Below, one piece after another: positions 49,633-59,989 of a stretch of DNA of 64,000 bases. The translations under genes were made by a program, and so were the position numbers. Below the pieces are notes generated by a model. It worked only from the letters and a program-made list of their open reading frames with translations, ran no database searches and had not been told where the DNA came from. The DNA is taken from the NCBI GenBank assembly GCA_022578605.1, contig MU394076.1, positions 464,635-528,634 on the forward strand. The letters run 5' to 3'. Origin of the DNA: Camillea tinctor. Its lineage: Eukaryota; Ascomycota; Sordariomycetes; Xylariales; Xylariaceae. Positions within the stretch are counted from its first letter, which is position 1. Every line of letters begins with the position of its first letter.

Positions 49633-52600
49633 ATGCTCAATACAGCAACGGGACAAAACGAGGAACAGCAACAATTACCGTATCGCCACCATTATCACCA
49701 GAGCCAGAGCCAGTCCCATTCTCATTCCCAGTCGCAGTCCCAATCCCAACAGCACCAGAACCACTCCCAGAACCAGAAGCACCACTATCGCCATTCTTCT
49801 TCGTCATCCTCGTCCCCGCGAACCCACAACGACCACCGTCAGGGCCAGGGCCAGGGTCAGGGTCATCACCACCACCAGCACCACCACCACCATAGCCAAC
49901 ATAATAACCACTACCAACCTACCCGTGCCCACTCGACACGTTCACGACCGACCACCGCTACTATAACAAATACTGCCACTGCCACCACTTCCTCCGCCAC
50001 CACAACCACCACCACCGCTAATCCTACCTCCTCTTCCTCCAACAACAACGATAATAACTCTGGGCCCCCTCCACATCGGTCTTCTTCAACCTCCCACCGT
50101 CGCCATAGTCGCCAGAACTCCTCTTCGGGTCGACCAATTGGAGACATTCTGCCCCAGGACTATGAAACTTCGAACCTAGCGCCCAAATCCAACCGAAGTT
50201 CTAGTAAAGACCGTCCTCCCCCGGTCTCCGTCCCCCGTGTCACCACCGACTCTAAGGGTCTTCATCGTCGCAGCAGCTCCCGATCGAACCACGCCCAAAA
50301 CGATATGGCCGGCCCTACTGCTGTTGCGAATAACGCTGGCCCAGCTGCTGTTCCGCCCGTGATGCAGGCTGCAGCCGATGCTCGCGCTACTAAACAGAGG
50401 ACGACGCGCACTGCCATTCCTACCCAGTCTGGGAAATGGATTCTGGGCAAGACTATCGGTGCTGGTAGCATGGGTAAGGTGAAGCTCGCACGCAAAGAGG
50501 ATGGCACCGAACAGGTCAGTCAATCCATCCATCCATCAAAAGTTTTATCTTGTAGCTGCTAACCTGACTTTATCCTCTTCCTCTTCCTCTTCCTCTAGGT
50601 TGCATGTAAGATCATTCCTCGGGGTTCTACCGAGGAGAACCACCACAGCCGCGCAGACAAGGAAAGGGCCGATCAGTCAAAAGAGATACGCACCGCTCGC
50701 GAAGCCGCTATCGTCACCCTCCTCCAACACCCCCATATCTGTGGTCTGCGTGATGTCGTGCGGACCAACTACCACTGGTACATGCTCTTTGAATACGTGA
50801 ATGGTGGCCAGATGCTCGACTATATCATCTCCCACGGCAAGCTAAAGGAGAAACAAGCGAGAAAATTCAGCAGGCAGATTGCTAGTGCTCTCGACTACTG
50901 CCACCGCAACAGCATCGTCCACCGTGATCTCAAGATCGAGAATATCCTAATCAGCAAGACGGGCGACATCAAGATTATCGATTTTGGGTTGAGCAATCTT
51001 TTTGCTCCACGAGGGCATCTCAAAACCTTTTGTGGTAGTTTGTACTTTGCAGCCCCCGAGTTGCTCCAGGCGCGCGCATATACCGGTCCGGAGGTCGATG
51101 TCTGGAGCTTTGGCATTGTCCTCTATGTCCTGGTCTGCGGCAAGGTCCCTTTTGATGACCAAAGCATGCCGGCCCTGCATGCCAAGATCAAGAAGGGTTA
51201 TGTAGAGTATCCTAACTGGTTATCTACTGGTGAGCGAATAAAGCCTTCCTCTGTATCGTCCTCGTATAGCTAACGCTCGACACAGACTGTAAGGGCTTGC
51301 TGTCGAGAATGCTCGTCACGGACCCTAAGCAACGAGCAACCATGTACGAAGTCATGAACCACCCATGGCTAGTGAAAGGCTACAATGGCCCTCCGGAGAA
51401 CTATTTACCGCAGCGCGAACCTTTAACTCTTCCCTTGGAAACAGAAGTTATCAACGCTATGACCGGTTTCAACTTTGGGTCTCCGGAATCTATTAAGGCC
51501 CAACTGACGCGGCTCGTCGAATCGGAGGATTACAAACGAGCGGTGCAGCTCATGCAGAAGGAGAAGGAACTGCCACAGGCACCGAAGGATATCGAGAAGA
51601 AGCGAGGGTTTGGCTTCGACTTCTACAAAAGACGGAATTCTGGAAGCAGCCGGGATAACCTAACTACCCCGAGTTCCGATGCCCTACAGCTAGGCATTGA
51701 CCCTCTCAATGCGTATAGCCCCTTGCTATCTATCTACTATTTAGTAAAGGAGAAACAGGACCGTGACAAGGTAGATACGATGCCGAAAGCACACACGCCT
51801 AAGAACGCAGCCGACACACCGATGCCTGAGATAGCCCCTCCTCCCGAAGCTCACACCAATACTACAACTTACGAAATGGCCGGAGAGAAAGCCACTGGTG
51901 GAAGGTCCCGACCTCGTGCTAGGACTCACGGCGAAGACGACGCCCCCGAGGACATCAAGAAAGCCCAACCATCGCCGAGCATGCTGACACCGCCGGAAAT
52001 CCCTCCCGACGTACCCACGAAGAAGGAAAGCACTGCAGCCGGCATCCTTAGACGGTTCAGCACGAGGCGCCGGAGAGAACCAGAGAGGCTTGACAAGGAT
52101 CGATCACATCCCCCCGTGGTCCAGGTCCACACTCCTGCCGATGCCGCGGTGGCCCCACGTAAGAGCTTTAGCATTCGGAGATCAAGACGCGAGCGTGACG
52201 AGCCCCAAGGATCCAGGTTGCGCTCTGGCAGCAGCCAGCCTCAGCATCGTGATTTATTGAGCCCACCATCATCCGCGGGTGGCAACTTGTCTGGAAGTAA
52301 GAAGGGTCTGGGGCGATCTACTAGCGTAAACTCAGCGGACTTTAGAAGACGTCCGTTTGGGTCTGCCAGCGGGCTTCCCAAAGATCCCCCCCAAACCAGT
52401 GGTTCTGACCAGTCAACGGCCACCGACAAACCAACACAGGAGCCAAAGACTGCGCTCAACTCGCGTGCTACATCCATGAGAGCTAAACCTCTTGGGCACG
52501 CACGCCGCGAAAGCATTCAGGCCAGGAGAGCTCGACGAGAGGGAGCCCGTGCCGCTGACGTTCCCGAAGAGACAGACCAGGAGCTTGGTGAGGCCAGCGG

Positions 52601-53219
52601 TAACTCCGCAGAGCGCCTGGATGACTCTGAACTATCTAAGCCAGTCTTCCTGAAGGGTCTTTTTAGCGTCTCTACAACGTCTACGAAGTCGGTTCCCGCC
52701 ATCCGTACCGACGTCAAGAGAGTATTGAAACAACTCGGTGTTGAATACACCGAAATACGCGGAGGATTTTCGTGTCGTCACACGCCCAGCATCGACCTGA
52801 ACAAAGTGGCGGATTTGCCGGGCAGTCCTGCGCCCACTCCTGGCCATCGTCGTAGGTTTAGTTTCGGCATTAGGGGTGACCGCGAACGAGAGGAGCTCCG
52901 GGAGTTCGACCGAACACAACCACCAACCCCACGGACTCCGGGGAAAATGCCAGCTGAACGGGGCGATTCGACGTCAGACCTGTCCGAACAAGAGAGCATC
53001 ATCAACCGGGATCTGGGGGGATCCTCGCGGAGGGTTCCTGGAGAGACGATGACGCATGTGCAGAGTGACTTAGGTGGAAACATGGTGCTGGAGTTCGAAA
53101 TATTTATTGTCAAGGTCCCATTGCTTTCGTTACACGGGCTTCAGTTCAAGCGCATGGAAGGAAATACGTGGCAGTTCAAGAACATGGCAGATCAAATCCT
53201 CAAAGAGCTACGTCTCTAA
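49633..53219 (+). CDS. kin1: Kin1/Kin2 (MARK/PAR-1) protein kinase
   Basis: Three exons, 49633-50514, 50599-51229 and 51286-53219, give 1148 residues. Kin1 kinases act at the cell cortex in polarity, exocytosis and septation. The kinase domain spans about 270-555: GAGSMGKV glycine loop, VACKII lysine, HRDLKIEN catalytic loop (about 402-409), [17 protein letters not shown] activation segment and HPW at the end. A long Ser/Arg/Pro-rich linker follows. The last 100 residues form the KA1 membrane-binding domain, ending [20 protein letters not shown] and [12 protein letters not shown]. The first 260 residues are exceptionally rich in His, Gln, Ser, Thr and Asn and look disordered and fast-evolving. 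The start is the first ATG after a pyrimidine-rich leader; a later start cannot be excluded because the N-terminus has no conserved anchor. Confidence 0.96.
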
Positions 53220-53978
53220 TCACACAGGCAGGCGAACTGTCATGGAATAATTCTACCGAATTAGGGGAGAGATTAGGGACGGAGTGGGCAAATGGGAAAG
53301 GTGATTCAGCTTCGCTATATCGCGCACTCGGCGCACTCAGCGGGCTACTACTATTTCGAGGTTTCATATTTCCCTAGGTTCTTTGGCAATGGATATGGCA
53401 TATCATGGTTGAATAGGTCATCGTTTTTAATCTTCTTATTTGCAAGGCATGGTGGTTTGTTGTTAGGTAATGATAAAGGGGGGGAGGACGGAGGGGGGAG
53501 GGAAGAGAGAGGGCTGGGGGGAGGGGACAAAGGAGGGAAGCAGGGGCTTCTTCTAGGACATTGTCGTCAAGGGGAAGCCGTTGTATAAGGATACGAGCCG
53601 ACTGGTAGGTCTTGGCGAAAAAAAACTGGGCTTAACGACCATGATGTTTCCTAATCAGCGAATACAGTTAGTAATGTAGAGTGTATATCAGATATCATTA
53701 GTGTCGACTCCTATGTGGGTTAACCGTAGGTGAACAAAGACGTGAGAGTTGGTTGATCGCGTGATACTATGTAGGCATATTACCTACAACTAGATATAAG
53801 AATAACTTAATGTCATCTTTATTATTTAGATGACTATCTAGGTACTTCTACCCAATTAACGGATGTGACTAAACCTAATTGCGATGATGCGGGTATCTAT
53901 CTGACACCACAAGCCTGGAAACTTGGTAAGGGATGTAAACCTTATCACATATTTCTTGTTTTAGCTTCATGAGTACTA
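53220..53978. other. Intergenic after Kin1
   Basis: About 760 bp holding the Kin1 3' flank, including a G-rich stretch near 53473-53540. No gene is seen. Confidence 0.5.
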
Positions 53979-54479
53979 ATGTTTAATCTGCCAGAGTCCA
54001 CCCAAGGTTTTGGATTATGTATTAATCAGCTGCAGGATTCCATTCTAGGTTGTTCGTACATACGACATGTGATCTGGATGAACCCAGGAAAGGGGATAAG
54101 GATGGATACCTTCAGGACTTATCTAAGATCAATGTACGGGGAGGACATAATGTCACTAAATGGCTTACCCGAAGCTAAAGAGCTAATGGCTCTTATTGGC
54201 TCGTGGAAATGCAACACAAAGGTATTTGGGGGAGTGGTGGACAAAAGAATTGTTATAATTTATAACATCCTGGTAGAGGATTTGTGCGGGGTATGGCAGA
54301 ATATACTGTTACAAGGCCTGCGAATTATTGTTAACTTTTTAAATTTTCTAAATTTTTTTATTGCTCAGGGCCTTGTTTGGGTTTGTTTGGGTCTATTTCA
54401 AGTTGTACATAAATGGTGTAAGTGGTCTGTGCACAGGGAAAACACCCCCGCAGCCCAGGCAGGCTGGGATGGTGGATAA
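53979..54479 (+). CDS. Orphan open frame, 166 codons, doubtful
   Basis: The longest open frame in an A+T-rich stretch between Kin1 and Rcd1. The translation matches no family I know. A hydrophobic stretch lies near residues 108-140 (LLQGLRIIVNFLNFLNFF then IAQGLVWVCLGLFQVV). Codon use does not show the C/G third-position preference of the surrounding genes. It may be a recent or decayed gene, or chance. Confidence 0.2.
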   Translation: MFNLPESTQGFGLCINQLQDSILGCSYIRHVIWMNPGKGIRMDTFRTYLRSMYGEDIMSLNGLPEAKELMALIGSWKCNTKVFGGVVDKRIVIIYNILVEDLCGVWQNILLQGLRIIVNFLNFLNFFIAQGLVWVCLGLFQVVHKWCKWSVHRENTPAAQAGWDGG

Positions 54480-55485
54480 GTGGGACCTAGGGCAGATCGG
54501 GGGGTAGAAAGTTTTGAAGGCCGATGGTCAGTGCACCGAAATGCCAGACGGCAATGCCTCGCAGAATCTATTGGTCTAACCTAACCTACTGCCACCAGCA
54601 AACTACCACTACCATAACTTTAAGAGTGCACATCTCCAACCTTCACCCACGCCTTGTTAAATTTGTCCAAACTTAGGTAACTTTTTTCTTCTCTTCTACT
54701 CTTTACATCTATTTTTATTCTCAACCCCAACCCAACCAACTTTACCTTTCTTTCGAGAATCATATTTCACGCAAAGATATCCACCACACAAACCCCCCAA
54801 ACCCCAAACCCTCGATTGAACTCCAGGCCAAGTCTTCCCGCCGTCGCCCTTCGAGTATTATAATCCAACTTGCGCCGAGACTACCACCTACACACACACC
54901 CGAAAGCCTACAGCTATACATTTCTGGCCAGTATTTGCGACTATATACTGTCAAACTACTCCAGCCCCCTCTTGCCTTATCCAGCGCGCTCCTGTTCGCA
55001 CCATCACAGCCTGAAAGCAGCACAGCTACAGCTACAACTTGTGTGGCCAGACAGTTCCCGACAGCAGCCCAACCAACCACAAACCCGGTGTTGCTGCCCT
55101 CCCGACTAGAGAGCCTACCTTGGGCTGTGTGTTCCGATTCATACATCCGTAGAATTACAATTGGGCGCCAGAGCTCGATCGCTTGACGCTTCCACCTTAA
55201 AGCTACTGTGGACAGGGTCCAGAAGGCGATCGACGACCATCTTTCTCCTACCATACTTCAACCCCATCGGTGACTTGTGCGTCGACTTGACCATAGTTTC
55301 CTCCCAACCTACCATAATTCTGCCCAGATAGCCTGCAGAGTAAGTCAGCCCAAGCTTGATTTGGCATTGTTCTTCCGCGCGCGTCTAACAGGAGACCCAG
55401 AGGCACGAGCGCGAATCCTCCGAACTTCAAGACATCCCATTCCACCAACGAGACCCTCCCTTGTGTTCTCTTTTAAATCACCACC
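54480..55485. promoter_or_regulatory. Promoter and leader region of Rcd1
   Basis: The last 800 bp are pyrimidine-rich (CCAACC and CTTCTC type), consistent with a long transcribed leader. Several short open frames occur in it, but none looks coding. Confidence 0.35.
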
Positions 55486-56678
55486 ATGATGCCAAATCCC
55501 AACATGTACGGCCACCATCAGTACAACCCGCATGCCGAGCAGTCCTGGATGCATCAACAATCCAGTCACCAGCATCAGGCACAAGCTGCCGCGGTTGCCG
55601 CAGCCCAGCAACAGCACTATAATCGCCTAGCCAATGCACATGGAGGTGTCAATGCCGGCATGGCTGCTTCGATTCCTGCACACGTCCAGGACAACGGCCT
55701 GGAGAATGTATCGGAGGATAACCGGCGGACCCTGAACTTCATTGCCGACCTGCTCAGCGAGAATACCCGCGAAGCTGCCCTTCTAGAGCTCAGCAAGAAG
55801 CGCGAGCAAGTTCCCGAACTAGCGCTTATCCTATGGCATTCTTTCGGTTTGTGCCTCTATTGATATATTGTGATGCCCCGGCGGTCCTAGCTAACCTCGA
55901 AAACCCCCAGGTGTCATGACCTCGCTGATGCAAGAAATCATCTCGGTCTATAATCTTCTAAACCCCTCGCAGCTCACAGCTGCTGCCTCCAACAGGGTCT
56001 GCAATGCGCTTGCGCTGCTCCAATGTGTAGCGTCCCACAATGATACCCGCACGCTCTTCTTGAATGGTATGTAGTCTGGTGGTTGCGTAGAGGGCTACAG
56101 TATACTAATACCCTGGTATAGCGCATATTCCCCTTTTCCTCTACCCGTTCTTGAACACCACGTCCAAGTCGAGGCCGTTCGAGTACCTCCGACTTACCTC
56201 GCTTGGTGTCATCGGCGCATTGGTGAAGAATGACTCCAGCGAAGTGATCAACTTCCTACTTACGACCGAGATCATTCCTTTGTGTCTGCGTATCATGGAG
56301 ACTGGATCAGAACTTAGCAAGACTGTTGCCATCTTCATCGTCCAGAAGATCTTGCTCGACGACAATGGACTCAACTACATTTGCGCTACCTACGAGCGCT
56401 TCTATGCTGTGGGGACTGTTCTTAGCAACATGGTTGCCCAGCTAGTTGAGCAGCAGACGGCCCGCCTTCTTAAGCATGTTGTGCGCTGTTTTCTACGCTT
56501 GAGCGATAATGCTCGCGCTCGCGAGGCGCTTCGACAGTGTTTGCCAGAGCCTCTTCGTGACGCTACCTTCAGCTCGGTCCTCCGCGATGACGCAGCAACC
56601 AAGCGTTGCCTGGCTCAGCTCCTCATTAACCTCTCGGACAATGTTGTTGACGCTGGGAGCGGTCATACTGCCATGTAA
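55486..56678 (+). CDS. rcd1: CCR4-NOT subunit Rcd1/CAF40 (CNOT9)
   Basis: Three exons, 55486-55846, 55911-56066 and 56122-56678, give 357 residues. Rcd1/CAF40 is the armadillo-repeat subunit of the CCR4-NOT deadenylase complex and links it to RNA-binding proteins and translation repressors. A Gln/His/Ala-rich N-terminus (residues 1-70) precedes the conserved ARM domain, with typical stretches [74 protein letters not shown] and [14 protein letters not shown]. Intron 1 has the less common donor GTTTGT. The frame was fixed by the conserved WHSFGVMTSL junction. The protein ends shortly after the ARM fold, as in other Sordariomycete members. Confidence 0.96.
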
Positions 56679-58612
56679 TAATATTGGCTTGCCGCAAATT
56701 TGTTCATCTCGTGGAGATCCCATTCTACCCAATCTCCCTGGTTAGCAACCCGCGAACAGTACACTACGCTTACACCTTTTCTCCCTCTCTCTCTTGGTAA
56801 CCCTGTCTCCGGCACCCTGCGCTTCAGTCAGTAATCATATTATTCTTCGCAGTTTAATATGTGCAATTGCAAAGGCTGGATGCTGTTGGCTCTAGCGTTG
56901 TTGTTTCGGTTATTTGCAGCCAGCGAAGGACAAACTTGCAGACAATTTCGATGTCGCGTTAGATCCTTATCACCACGATTAGACGAACAATATTGGTATC
57001 CAACAACGCTATCTTTTCCTTACCCCGTTCACAAAAGACTTTCTCATGTTTCGTATTGGACCTAGACTATGATATACCCGGTGGAGTTCTTGAGACGGTA
57101 CATACTACTCTCTAACCTTGAGCTCATACCCCCCATATACACACACAGCAATCATATGACGCATAAAGGCGGCGTTTAAGGGGCATTTATTTTCTTTTCC
57201 GCTGTTTATTTCTGTACGTTGTTACGACGTTTCAGATTCTGAATTGGAGAGACGGAAAAAAGGAGGCGGGTTATCTTTTTTCTTTCCATCATAACCGGGA
57301 GGGTAATTGGTATAAAACTGGTTTCCACAGTCTCCTTCTTGCACCCAAAGAAGTGATGAACTCGACAATCCCCCCCAAAAGGCGCGGACAAAAAAATTAA
57401 TCAGGTAGTTAGAAAGGTTCGGTTTGGAAGGTTAGGTCTGAAGGTTCAGGGTCTAGGTTTTTGTTTTCCTCGTTCCACCATCCGATCAAGGTCATTATGA
57501 AAGGTGTTTGGTTCCTTTACTTTTTCCCTCTCACGTCTCCCCGTCTTTCGTTTATTCCCTCCTTTCATCATGACCATTCCCATTTATAGCATTTGTTGTG
57601 TTTATGCCGCATTTACGTGAGCGTCTGAAACCCCCTTACACTTTGTATTTTTGCATCATTCGTGGCGCGGGAGGAAAAGTTCTTTCTATTTTGTTTTTGT
57701 TTTTGTGCCATCAGCCAGCCAGCCATCATCGAGGGGAGGATGATGTTTGATATATGCATGGGATGTCTTTCAAGGACTGGAGTTGTGTATGTATGTGAAG
57801 ACAAAGGGGAAGGGGGGGGAGGATAGCGGAAAGTGAAAAGGGGGTAGAGTACATAGGTAAATATTTAAAAAGGAAACCGTTTGGTCGAGCAGCTGTCGTT
57901 GTCGACGTCGTCGTCTTTTCTAGCGTGGTCAGCGTTGTTGTATGTTATTTGTACATGTGGAAACAGCGGAAAGTGAGAGGCAAGAGGAGGAACTAAGAAG
58001 AGGGAGAGAAAGAATAGGGAGGGTGGAAATGGGGCATGGGGGGAGAAGATGAGTAGGACAAAAATTAGAAGAAATAAATCAATATGAAATATGGTATATT
58101 TCTACCTCCCACTCTTTTCCGATCATATCTTCGTTACTGATTTCCCTAGATCTCCTGATGCAGATGGTGCTTAGATGGGGTCGAAATGGTTATTGATTGA
58201 TATAGGAGACATTTATAAATGTCACGACGGCGCGGAGACACACGACACACGCTGATGACACAACGCATTAATGCCTATCAGCTAAAGCTACTAATGAATA
58301 TGCATCAGGGGTAACTAATTTGTCCATTTGCCTCCTCTCATCCTTTTTCACCATGAGAAAGAAACCCTATAGACAATGGGCTTAGAATTGCCCCTGCCTG
58401 CCTTCGATTAAGTCTTCCCCCTTCTCGCTATCGTAATCCAAGGCTTAACGACGCTACACACTGTTTATATATAATGAGAGATAGAGAGTCCCCCGATTAA
58501 AACCTTTCTAATTCTGCTCTAATTCGCTCCATGCCACGGCTTGGCTACCACCTTCCGGGACGAACCTTCATGAATCGGATCGCTCGCGGCGGCTCTAATC
58601 GGTGAACATCAT
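56679..58612. other. Intergenic after Rcd1
   Basis: 1.9 kb with no firm gene. A 68-codon open frame at 56859-57065 begins with a signal-peptide-like segment but lies within the probable Rcd1 3' region (see findings). The rest is A+T-rich with purine-rich runs near 57800-58070. Confidence 0.45.
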
Positions 58613-59230
58613 CTAAATCAGGGCAGATAAATGATTTGATTTTGGATTTTGGATTTTCTTTCCCCAGCTCGGCAGGTTAATCGAAAAGTGTATTATCACA
58701 ACAGTCCTTATCAGCTCCCCCTCCCCTTCCCCCCCCCCCCACACTAAAGCTACTCCTTCTGCTCCTCCGCCCCCCCTGATCCAGTCCAGGAGGATGTAGT
58801 TGCGCTCGAAGCACGCGCGGAACACGTCGTCGCCCAGAGCGAGGTGTTGCCGGACGACGGCAGCTGCCCGGCCGTGGCTCGCGTGGAACCCGTAGTAGTG
58901 GTCCCACCAGAAGCGGTAGTACACCCAGTAGTGCGCGTGCGCGTAGTGGTAGGCGAGCGAGAACAGGATCGCTTGCTTGCGAGGCGCCGGCGACGCGCGG
59001 GAGGAGGCTGCTTCTTGGGTGGGCTGCCCGCGGGGGCGGAGAGCGGGTTGAGCGGGTGGGGAGGGTTGGTGGGTGGAGGGACAGGGTGGCAGGACGGTGG
59101 GGAGGGCGGGAGGGGCGAGGGTGGGTGGGGGGAAGGTGAGGAGGGGGGGGAGGGTGATGAGGGAGGAGGTGGCGGGGAGGATGGGAGAGAGACGGGTAGC
59201 TCGGCGTATCGCGGTGGTGGTGGTTTGCAC
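58613..59230 (-). CDS. Unrecognised protein with aromatic-rich core
   Basis: Open frame of 205 codons. Residues about 1-85 are Pro/Ala/Ser/Thr-rich; the first 30 (RRATRLSP...) could be a targeting sequence. Residues about 85-152 are a dense aromatic and His-rich segment (KQAILFSLAYHYAHAHYWVYYRFWWDHYYGFHASHGRAA and VFRACFERNYILLDWI) whose codons end almost always in C or G, strong evidence of coding. After LLDWIR a seven-base G run (58770-58776, C on the plus strand) is followed by low-complexity Gly/Glu and an A+T-rich tail with no coding bias, so the last 50 residues may not be real. The other frame would stop soon after, ending AEEQKE. I cannot name a family. The upstream part may also hide an intron. 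Confidence 0.55.
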   Translation of the reverse strand: MQTTTTAIRRATRLSPILPATSSLITLPPLLTFPPPTLAPPALPTVLPPCPSTHQPSPPAQPALRPRGQPTQEAASSRASPAPRKQAILFSLAYHYAHAHYWVYYRFWWDHYYGFHASHGRAAAVVRQHLALGDDVFRACFERNYILLDWIRGGGGAEGVALVWGGGEGEGELIRTVVIIHFSINLPSWGKKIQNPKSNHLSALI

Positions 59231-59989
59231 GTTGGTGGTGTTCTGGTAAGTTGGACTATCTTAATCGATCGTGGATGGATTCTGGACCTCGAGGTAGAGT
59301 GTTCGGGGTGTAGATGTGATGCGCGAAGTTAGAAAGGATACTCCCCTCATACTCCCTTTTACATCGGCGATACATTCATTCTACATGTTTTATAATTTCA
59401 ACGGAGTGGACCGAGGGGAAAGCTTGACTCCTCGCGCGTAAGTTTCTAAAACTTATCAACCTCCCCAAACTTCATATTTACACAGGAAGGAAAATACACA
59501 ATTGTATCACTGGAACCTTGAGAGCAAATTCTAGCCTGTCCGTGCCATGAGCCCAGCAAGCCACAAAGGTTGAACAAACGCCAATTTTGGCTGTTCGCCT
59601 AAGCTCCCCCCTATTCAAGGACTAGATTCCGAGCGTATGCCATTCACGAGATCAGTGAAAATAGCTCACCAATAGGCCTGCTATATCACAATGCTAAGTA
59701 GATGTCCGTCTACATGAGGGTAGAAGATAGAAAGGTGGGTATTCCTCAGCTCATATCAAATTCAATCTATGTTTTAAAAGTGATTTCCGGTGTAAGACTC
59801 CAATGGTTTGATGACTTGGTTTAGAAGAAAGAGAGAAAAAAAATTTAATCCTCAGCCAGAGCTACTCTAAATAGATGTAGGCCGAGGACCTTGCAATATA
59901 AATTTTGAATGTTAGCAAAGCTATTTTATCAGCAGTTGTTCTCTTTTTAATATAATTATAACGCTTCCTCTTCCTACCCCCCTTTACTT
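59231..59989. other. Intergenic before the methyltransferase 3' end
   Basis: A+T-rich stretch of 760 bp, presumably the promoter of the unrecognised minus-strand gene and the 3' flank of the methyltransferase. Nothing else seen. Confidence 0.45.
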
